Shown here one piece after another: positions 8,566-14,304 of a stretch of 64,000 nt of DNA; position 1 is the first letter of the stretch, and each line of letters begins with the position of its first letter. Made by a program: the position numbers and the translations under genes. The notes below the pieces were generated by a model. It was not told the origin of the DNA, did not search any database, and was given only the letters and a program-made list of their open reading frames with translations. Source of the stretch: Streptomyces chartreusis (GTDB taxonomy: Bacteria > Actinomycetota > Actinomycetes > Streptomycetales > Streptomycetaceae); assembly GCF_008704715.1 (NCBI RefSeq), contig NZ_CP023689.1, positions 5,394,001-5,458,000 on the forward strand, read 5' to 3'.

Positions 8566-9008
8566 AGGCCCGTCACGTTCTGCTCGCCCTCCTTGATGGT
8601 CACCAGCGTGGAGTCGCCGCTGGCGCCGTACTGGGCGTTGAAGAACACGCTGCCCGGGACGGTGCGGTAGGTCTTGGTGCTGGAGTCGGTGAGCGGCTGG
8701 CCGTTCATCAGGATCGTCCAGCCCTCGTCGGCGATGTCCGGGTCGACACCGAAGCGCACGGTGTCGTCCGGGTCCACCTTGATGGACTCGATGTCCTTGT
8801 CCTTCAGGCACTGCGCCAGGTCCGTGGTCTTGAGGGTCTCGCCCTCACCACCGCAGGTGGCCTCCGAGTGCACGGAGGCGGTGCCGACGGTGACCGTGGC
8901 CAGCGGCGTCGGCTTGTCGCAGGCCGACAGGACGAGCAGTCCGGCGGAAACGGCGCCGGCGGCGGCGAGCGCGCGGCGGCGTCGCACAACGGATTGCAGC
9001 GTGGTCAT
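8535..9008 (-). CDS. DUF2771-type lipoprotein
   Basis: 157 residues from ATG 9008. A type II signal peptide is clear: RRRR, then ALAAAGAVSAGLLVL and lipobox LSAC, cysteine about residue 30. The mature part has TVTVGTASVHSEATC and VRFGVDPDIADEGWTILMNG, which I associate with the actinobacterial DUF2771 family. Its gene precedes and overlaps mqnB. A link to menaquinone synthesis is suggested only by position. Two further cysteines (C53 and C67 region) may form a disulphide. Confidence 0.82.
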   Translation of the reverse strand: MTTLQSVVRRRRALAAAGAVSAGLLVLSACDKPTPLATVTVGTASVHSEATCGGEGETLKTTDLAQCLKDKDIESIKVDPDDTVRFGVDPDIADEGWTILMNGQPLTDSSTKTYRTVPGSVFFNAQYGASGDSTLVTIKEGEQNVTGLWSFKLEKDS

Positions 9009-9136
9009 GGGCGAAGGCTATCGGGCGCGTGCAGCCGTCCGACTACGTGGGGGGCGGCGTGCCGTATGTCACGACGGTGCCGGGGTGTGCGTCACCGTGC
9101 CGCCGCGACCGTGCCTCACCGCGTCGCCGGGACGCG

Positions 9137-10564
9137 TCAGCTCACCGGTGGGCGCGCGTGGCCGCCGTGCCGGGCCGAGCCGAGCAGGCCCTTGACGGTG
9201 GTCAGCCAGCCCGTGGCGACGATCGCGGCGCCGACCAGCAGCCCCAGCGAGCCCTTCAGCGGCAGCACGATGCCGATGGCGCCGCCGAGCACCCAGCACA
9301 CCTGGAGCAGCGTCTCGGAGCGCGCGAAGGCCGACGTACGCACCAGCTCCGGCACGTCCCGCTGGATCAGCGCGTCCAGGGACAGCTTGGCCAGCGCCTG
9401 CGCGAACCCGGCGACCGCCGCGAGGCCGGCCACCATGACGGCGCCGAAGAAGATCGCGGCCGTGATCGCCACGGCCACCACGAAACCGACGACGGTCACG
9501 ATGATGATCTCCGGCGCCCGGGACCGCAGCCACGCCCCGACCGACGTGCCCAGCGCGTTGCCGGTGCCGGCCGCGACCGCGACTATGCCCAGCGACACGG
9601 CGGCGCTCTGGCCGGACATCGGGTGCTCGCGCAGCAGGAACGCGAGGAAGAAGATCAGGAAGCCGGTGAGGCAGCGGATGGAGCAGTTCGCCCCGAGGGC
9701 GTGGGTGACGGCGATGCCGACCGTGCGCAGGCCGGGCCGCTTGACCGGCTGGCGGTGCGGCCCGTGCAGATGCTGCTCGTCGGCCGCGAGGAGGGCGGTG
9801 TCCTCGCCCTTGGCCGAGTCGACCTTGTGCGGCAGCGTGAAGGACAGGAACGTACCGGCGATGAAGATCACGAAGGCGCCGTACAGCGGCCAGCGCGGTC
9901 CGATCGCCTGGAGCCCCGCGCCGATGGGCGCGGCCACACCGGTGGCCAGGAGGCCGCCCAGGGTGACTCTGGAGTTCGCCTTCACCAGGGAGAAGCGTGG
10001 TGGCAGCAGACGGGGCACCACGGCGCTTCTGACGACCCCGTACGCCTTCGAGGCGACCAGCACCCCGAGAGCGGCCGGATAGAGCTGCAGATCGCCGCTG
10101 ACGACCGCGCTGGACAGCACCAGGGCGAGCAGCGCCCGGGCCAGCATCGCGCCCGCCATGGCCGCGCGGCGGCCGTGCGGGAGGCGGTCGAGGAGAGGAC
10201 CGATCACGGGGGCGAGGAGCGTGAAGGGTGCCATCGTGATGCCGAGGTAGAGCGCGACGCGCCCGCGGGCCTCGTCGGTGGGGACCGAGAAGAACACGGT
10301 GGAGGCGAGGGCGACGGTGATCATCATGTCCCCGGCGCCGTTCACGCCGTGGAGCTCGATCAGCTTGCCGAGGCCGGACTCGCCGGCGCCCTGCGCGTGC
10401 GTGGCCTTGCGGATTCCGCGCGCGGGGCCGGTGAGCGGGAAGTGCAGGGCACGGCCCACCGCGCGGAGGGAGCCGCCGATCCGGCCCGTTCCGCCACCTC
10501 GATTGCGGCCGCCCTTGGCCCCACCGACACCGGTGGCTCCCTGGGGCGACCTCGCGGTTGCCAC
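9137..10564 (-). CDS. Major facilitator superfamily membrane protein
   Basis: 475 residues if started at GTG 10564 (MATARSPQGATG). A Gly-rich basic N-terminal tail of about 80 residues precedes about 12 membrane helices. The LDRLPHGRRAAM loop between helices is the usual basic MFS signature after TM2, and KANSRVTLGGLLATGVAAP resembles EntS/MFS_3-type exporters. The conserved tail and the phrase GAGESGLGKLIELH also occur, as I recall, in other Streptomyces orthologues, which fixes the start. Substrate unknown. Divergent from the DUF3027 gene. Confidence 0.85.
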   Translation of the reverse strand: MATARSPQGATGVGGAKGGRNRGGGTGRIGGSLRAVGRALHFPLTGPARGIRKATHAQGAGESGLGKLIELHGVNGAGDMMITVALASTVFFSVPTDEARGRVALYLGITMAPFTLLAPVIGPLLDRLPHGRRAAMAGAMLARALLALVLSSAVVSGDLQLYPAALGVLVASKAYGVVRSAVVPRLLPPRFSLVKANSRVTLGGLLATGVAAPIGAGLQAIGPRWPLYGAFVIFIAGTFLSFTLPHKVDSAKGEDTALLAADEQHLHGPHRQPVKRPGLRTVGIAVTHALGANCSIRCLTGFLIFFLAFLLREHPMSGQSAAVSLGIVAVAAGTGNALGTSVGAWLRSRAPEIIIVTVVGFVVAVAITAAIFFGAVMVAGLAAVAGFAQALAKLSLDALIQRDVPELVRTSAFARSETLLQVCWVLGGAIGIVLPLKGSLGLLVGAAIVATGWLTTVKGLLGSARHGGHARPPVS

Positions 10565-10855
10565 GACGCAATAGTGCCCCGAGATGGGGGTGGGTAGTGC
10601 GGTTACGGCGCGTATGGAGGTCAAGCTCTCCTGCTCGGCGGGCGCCGCGGAGCGCCGAGAAGCAACGTCGGTGTAGGCCCAGCGGCCGCGAACAGGTAGC
10701 GTGCGTATCTCAGCCATCCCGCACAATGGATGACGTAGGTGCGCCCGAGCGCGATTCGGACGCGGACGTCGACGCGGCCCACAGGTCCGCTCCGTTCGCT
10801 CCGCCGCCTTCAGGCAGCCGCACCCGAGAGACGGCGTAGGAGAGAAGCGATACCT
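10565..10855. other. Intergenic region between MFS and DUF3027 genes
   Basis: About 290 bases without a supported gene. It must hold both divergent promoters. I see no strong palindrome, repeat or RNA. An AGGAG ribosome site at its right end (10839-10844) serves the DUF3027 gene. Confidence 0.6.
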
Positions 10856-11782
10856 GTGAGCGCAGCGACAACGCGAAGCCGCACCCCCGACCGTCTGTGC
10901 GCCGAGGCCGTCGACCTCGCCCGCAGTGCCGCCGAGGAGGCCGCCGCGCCCGGCGTGGTGGGCGAGCACGCGGGACTGTCCTCCGAGGGCGACCGCGTTG
11001 TCACGCACTTCTTCGAGTGCAAGGAGCTCGGGTACCGGGGCTGGCGCTGGGCCGTGACGGTGGCGCGGGCGTCGCGGGCGAAGTTCGTGACGCTGGACGA
11101 GGTGGTCCTGCTGCCCGGCCCGGACGCCCTCCTCGCGCCCGAGTGGGTGCCGTGGAGCGAGCGGCTGCGTCCCGGCGACATGGGCCCCGGCGATCTGCTG
11201 CCCACGGACGCCGAGGACCTGCGCCTGGAGCCCGGCTACACGGGCGAGGACGAGCCGGCACCGAACGCGCCCGTCTCGGAGGAGATGGCGGAACTGGTCG
11301 AGGCGGAGGACGCCGAGGTCACCGCCGGCGCCCCCGCGAACCTGCCCATGGCCCCCTCCCGTGGCTCGATCACCTCGGTCGCCGAGGAGCTGGGCATGCG
11401 CCGCGCCCGCGTCCTGTCCCGCTACGGCCTGCACGTCGCCGCGGACCGCTGGGAGGAGTCGTACGGCGCGAAGACCCCCATGGCCCAGGCCGCCCCCGCG
11501 TCCTGCGTCAGCTGCGGCTTCCTCACCCCGATCGGCGGCTCCCTGGGCCAGGCCTTCGGTGTGTGCGCGAACGAGTTCTCCCCGGCGGACGGCCGGGTCG
11601 TCTCCCTGACCTACGGCTGCGGCGGCCACTCCGAGGCAGCGGTCATGCCCAAGCCGCCGCGCCCGGCTCCGCCGGTGATCGACGAGACCCGCGTCGACCC
11701 CTTCCCGCTGCGCCCGTCCCCGGACTCGGGGTCGGTGTCGGTGGGGGCGGACGGGGATTCAGCGGAGCTGGGGCACTCGTAG
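10856..11782 (+). CDS. DUF3027-family protein
   Basis: 308 residues from GTG 10856 after AGGAGAGAAG. Conserved stretches include GYRGWRWAVTVARASRAKFV and VLLPGPDALLAPEWVPW in the first half, and a CVSCGFLTPIGGSLGQAFGV block with CxxC plus a further Cys in the second, suggesting a small metal site. The pattern fits the actinobacterial DUF3027 family, function unknown. The last 40 residues are Pro/Ser-rich and poorly conserved in appearance. Confidence 0.85.
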   Translation: MSAATTRSRTPDRLCAEAVDLARSAAEEAAAPGVVGEHAGLSSEGDRVVTHFFECKELGYRGWRWAVTVARASRAKFVTLDEVVLLPGPDALLAPEWVPWSERLRPGDMGPGDLLPTDAEDLRLEPGYTGEDEPAPNAPVSEEMAELVEAEDAEVTAGAPANLPMAPSRGSITSVAEELGMRRARVLSRYGLHVAADRWEESYGAKTPMAQAAPASCVSCGFLTPIGGSLGQAFGVCANEFSPADGRVVSLTYGCGGHSEAAVMPKPPRPAPPVIDETRVDPFPLRPSPDSGSVSVGADGDSAELGHS

Positions 11783-11928
11783 GCTTCGGGTTCTTGAAGT
11801 CGCGGACGCGGGCGACGAGTTCGGCGCACGCACCGAATCCGTCACTCCCGTCTGCGGGCTGATCGATAAAGCGAGTGCGGGTGTTCGAGTCGGCGCGGTA
11901 GGTTCCTGCCTGTTCGAAGGGGGACCAC

Positions 11929-12660
11929 GTGACGAAGCTGAACCAGATCATCGCCGTCGAAAAGGGCGTCAAGAGCAAGTCGCTCCAGGACATCACCGCG
12001 GCGCACCACAAGGTGCAGAAGCCCGCGCTGCTGGCCGGTATCTCGCGTACGTACCAGCCGAAGGACGAGGAGGGCGAGCAGCTGCCGCCCGAGTCCACGC
12101 GCGTGCAGGTGCAGGCGGAGGACGTGCTGCGTGAGATGTCCGCCTCGCTGACCCGGCTGTTCGACGTGACCGCGACGAAGGACTGGGCCAACTGCTCGGC
12201 GCGTGCCGACGTCACGGTCGACGGGCGGACGATCGTCGCGGACGTACCGGTCAGCTACCTCCTGTTCCTGGAGAAGCAGCTCACCGACCTGCACACTTTC
12301 GTCAAGAAGCTTCCGACGCTCGATGCCGCCGAGTCCTGGTCCCACGACCCGTCCACGGACTGGTGGAAGACGGACCCGGTCCGCACGATCCGTACGAAGA
12401 AGGTCCCGCGCAACCACGTCAAGGCGGAGGCGACCGAGAAGCACCCGGCGCAGGTCGAGGTGTACTACGAGGACGTGCCCATCGGGTACTGGACGACCGT
12501 GAAGTTCTCCGGGTCCCTCCCGGCGCGGCGGGTCAACGAACTGGTGGAGCGGGTCGAGAAGCTCCAGCAGGCCGTGAAGTTCGCGCGCGAGGAGGCCAAT
12601 GGCGCCGAGGTCACCGACCAGCGGGTCGGCGACGCGGTGTTCGGCTACCTGTTCGGCTGA
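11929..12660 (+). CDS. Uncharacterised protein adjoining tRNA-like modules (possibly DUF7873)
   Basis: 243 residues from GTG 11929 with GAAGGGGG upstream. No signal peptide or membrane segment. The sequence is basic-acidic mixed with long helices: MTKLNQIIAVEKGVKSKS at the start, VSYLLFLEKQLTDLHTFVKK in the middle and VNELVERVEKLQQAVKFARE near the end, the last coiled-coil-like. Several Trp and Lys/Arg pairs (STDWWKTDPVRTIRTKK) could contact nucleic acid. I think this family (Pfam DUF7873, name uncertain) also occurs in actinophages. Two permuted tRNA-like modules begin about 130 bases downstream on the same strand, so a role in making or using those RNAs is a natural hypothesis. No catalytic motif is evident. 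Confidence 0.75.
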   Translation: MTKLNQIIAVEKGVKSKSLQDITAAHHKVQKPALLAGISRTYQPKDEEGEQLPPESTRVQVQAEDVLREMSASLTRLFDVTATKDWANCSARADVTVDGRTIVADVPVSYLLFLEKQLTDLHTFVKKLPTLDAAESWSHDPSTDWWKTDPVRTIRTKKVPRNHVKAEATEKHPAQVEVYYEDVPIGYWTTVKFSGSLPARRVNELVERVEKLQQAVKFAREEANGAEVTDQRVGDAVFGYLFG

Positions 12661-12688
12661 CGCCGGCCGCGGGTAGCATCCACGATCG

Positions 12689-12710
12689 CCCCCGCGTGCG
12701 AGCGCGGGGG
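12689..12710 (+). other. GC-rich hairpin between protein gene and tRNA-like modules
   Basis: CCCCCGCG (12689-12696), loop TGCGAG, CGCGGGGG (12703-12710): 8 perfect pairs. It lies 29 bases after the stop codon. No U-tract follows, so it may be a processing or attenuating structure rather than a full terminator. Confidence 0.6.
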
Positions 12711-12789
12711 TGCGCAACAGGCGCGGGCCGGGATTGAGGACCGGTTCGCGTGATGAGCGCAAGCTGAAGCTGAAGTTCAGCCTGAAGAA

Positions 12790-12875
12790 GCGGTGACAGT
12801 GAAGGTTCGAATCCTTCCCCCGGCATTACGACGCCCGTCCGGGCCGGGGTAGCCCAATATGGCAGAGGCAGCCGC
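12790..12875 (+). ncRNA. Circularly permuted tRNA-like module 1
   Basis: The 3' half of a tRNA lies upstream of its 5' half. Upstream part: GCGGT (12790-12794, anticodon-stem 3' strand), variable GACAGT, T-arm GAAGG-TTCGAAT-CCTTC (12801-12817), acceptor strand CCCCGGC (12818-12824), discriminator A12825, no encoded CCA. A 17-base spacer (12826-12842) follows. Downstream part: acceptor strand GCCGGGG (12843-12849), T8-A9, D-arm GCCC-AATATGGCAGA-GGC, A26, GCCGC (12871-12875). The acceptor strands pair 7 of 7, and GCCGC pairs with GCGGT 5 of 5 including one G-U. The ends meet in the anticodon loop; its sequence, and so the anticodon, cannot be fixed. In ordinary order, GCCGGGA at 12727 pairs only 6 of 7 and lacks a D-arm. 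Confidence 0.72.
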
Positions 12876-12948
12876 GATCAATCTCAGACTCTCGCTCCAG
12901 TCTCAGCATTGCCGCCGATCGCCGGATCGACCGGGGCCGGACGAACGC

Positions 12949-13018
12949 CGTCGGATGCGAGTTCGAATCTCGCCTGCAGCTCTTTCGTGCTGCGGTAGTT
13001 CAAAGGAAGAACACGACG
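12949..13018 (+). ncRNA. Circularly permuted tRNA-like module 2
   Basis: Same swapped order as module 1. Upstream part: CGTCG (12949-12953, anticodon-stem 3' strand), short variable GAT, T-arm GCGAG-TTCGAAT-CTCGC (12957-12973), acceptor CTGCAGC (12974-12980), T12981. A 7-base spacer (12982-12988) follows. Downstream part: acceptor GCTGCGG (12989-12995), T8-A9, D-arm GTTC-AAAGGAA-GAAC (12998-13012) like tRNA-Gly, A26, CGACG (13014-13018). The acceptor strands pair 7 of 7 with one G-U, and CGACG pairs with CGTCG 5 of 5. Pairing this 3' half with the preceding module's 5' half in normal order leaves two mismatches. Flanks GGATC (12924-12928) and GATCC (13030-13034) could hold the open ends together. 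The anticodon is not determinable. Confidence 0.7.
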
Positions 13019-13082
13019 GCCTGATGACTGATCCGTCCTCTTAAACGCCGCCGGCGTGCGCAATTGGGTGGCATCCCCAGGG

Positions 13083-13110
13083 GCCCGGGAGCTGGATACG
13101 ACTCCCGGGC
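13083..13110 (+). terminator. Hairpin ending the tRNA-like locus
   Basis: GCCCGGGAG (13083-13091), 10-base loop, CTCCCGGGC (13102-13110): 9 perfect pairs. The loop CTGGATACGA and the following TCCGCCA make it look like a decayed T-arm and acceptor of a third tRNA, but no matching acceptor strand is present. It also sits between convergent genes and probably terminates transcription. Confidence 0.55.
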
Positions 13111-13130
13111 TCCGCCACGCTCCGGGCCCC

Positions 13131-13787
13131 CTACGCCACAGTGATGCGCCGGCGGATCAGTTCCAGCCATTCCCGGAGTGACGTGCCCTGCGGCGGCAGA
13201 AGGTCGAGACCCAGCGCTGTGGTCGCCGTGTCGAGTTCCTGGTCGGAGGACACCATCGTCAGGAGCTCGGTGATCTCCTGCGCCGCTTGGACGCGGTCAT
13301 CCGGTTCGGCTTCGCTGACGTACTCATCGATGGCCGCTTCGGGAGATGCGTAGAACTCCGAGTAGTTCTGGTGCAAGTAGGCGCCGAGGAACTGGCTCAG
13401 CGCGGGGAGGCGCTCGTTCCATTCCCAGGCGTTCTGCGGGTTCAACTGTGGGACTCGTGATGGGTCTTGCAGGAACCGGCGGAGGTGTTCCCGTGTGATG
13501 CGCAGGCAGTCCTCCACGCTGGTGCCCATCGGAGGGCGGATGTGCGGAATGTTCTCCACGTCATCCGCGATCTCTTCGGAGAAGAGTCCGACGGAGAGTA
13601 GCTCATCGATCTGCTGGACGGCTGTTGTCGCTCGGGCCGGATCACGGGCGGCGATTCGAAGATACGAGGCCAGGCCGGGGCCCGGGGTCTCTGCCGTGTC
13701 GGTGAATGTGAAGCCGGTGTACGCGTACGCCTCCAAGAGGTCGCTGAGTTCGTAGAATCGCGGCTCAGCCGGGAATTCCTGACTCAT
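13131..13787 (-). CDS. Tandem-domain CdiI-like immunity protein
   Basis: 218 residues from ATG 13787, acidic, no signal peptide. Two copies of the same roughly 90-residue helical fold are visible. The first is residues 10-105 (FYELSDLLEAYAYTGFTF ... AVQQIDELLSV ... EDCLRITREHLRRFL). The second is residues 126-215 (LSQFLGAYLHQNYSEFYAS ... AAQEITELLTM ... LREWLELIRRRI). The second copy matches the contact-dependent-inhibition immunity family (CdiI_2-like) well: aromatic YLHQNY, acidic middle, terminal WL..I helix. It lies 24 bases after the neighbouring 161-residue gene, itself 7 bases after the toxin-like gene, so it very probably protects against that toxin or a relative. Confidence 0.78.
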   Translation of the reverse strand: MSQEFPAEPRFYELSDLLEAYAYTGFTFTDTAETPGPGLASYLRIAARDPARATTAVQQIDELLSVGLFSEEIADDVENIPHIRPPMGTSVEDCLRITREHLRRFLQDPSRVPQLNPQNAWEWNERLPALSQFLGAYLHQNYSEFYASPEAAIDEYVSEAEPDDRVQAAQEITELLTMVSSDQELDTATTALGLDLLPPQGTSLREWLELIRRRITVA

Positions 13788-13811
13788 GGCTTGCTCCAGG
13801 GCTGAGAGTCT

Positions 13812-14297
13812 CTAGCGTTCGCGTCTGATCAGTGAGGTGTATGCGCCGAAAGTCGGAACCGGCTCCCAGTTGGAGGAGACGTCGACTCCGTTGCGGATTT
13901 CCTTCGCTTCGTCGCCCTCCTCCTCGACCGTGCGATGGATGACGCCATCAGTGGTGAACTCGTATGTCTCGGTGCGGTCCGCGTCCGCGTACCCGCCTCG
14001 GTCCTGAGAATTTCCGTAACTGTGCGAGGTCGCTGTTTCCAGGAAGAAGGATCCGTTGATGAGCGTGAACGTGTAGTCCAGAGTGTCGCGGCCGTATTCG
14101 TCCATGAAGACGGCCGAGGCGTATCCCGTCTCCAGACGCATTTCAACGCGCAGGGTCGGTGCGGACTGCTCGGTGAGGGAGGCGACAGCGGTGTACAAAT
14201 CGCCGGAGGCGTGCCGGGCCTGAGCCTGGGCGGGTGTCAGCGGGGTCATGGGCGTCTCGGCGAGGTTGTTCCACTGCTCGCAGTAGGTCCAGATCAT
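13812..14297 (-). CDS. Unrecognised protein in toxin-immunity cluster
   Basis: 161 residues from ATG 14297, starting 7 bases after the stop of the PrsW-toxin gene, so probably cotranscribed. Soluble, acidic and beta-rich in appearance (ASAVFMDEYGRDTLDYTFTL, DRTETYEFTTDGVIHRTVEE), no cysteine cluster or membrane segment. Position directly behind a polymorphic toxin is where the cognate immunity gene normally lies, so it is a candidate immunity protein. The tandem CdiI-like gene after it could instead be an orphan. I do not recognise the family. Lower GC and more AT-rich codons than the flanking core genes suggest acquired DNA. Confidence 0.6.
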   Translation of the reverse strand: MIWTYCEQWNNLAETPMTPLTPAQAQARHASGDLYTAVASLTEQSAPTLRVEMRLETGYASAVFMDEYGRDTLDYTFTLINGSFFLETATSHSYGNSQDRGGYADADRTETYEFTTDGVIHRTVEEEGDEAKEIRNGVDVSSNWEPVPTFGAYTSLIRRER

Positions 14298-14304
14298 GGC
14301 TGAT

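Noticed and set aside
12611..12826. Minus-strand reading frame MPGEGFEPSLSPL... over the first tRNA-like module
   Set aside because: GEGFEPS is the usual antisense translation of a tRNA T-arm; it supports the RNA, not a protein.
12859..13044. Plus-strand reading frame of 61 residues across both modules
   Set aside because: Its RVRISPAAL segment is the translated T-arm and acceptor of module 2, and it has no ribosome site.
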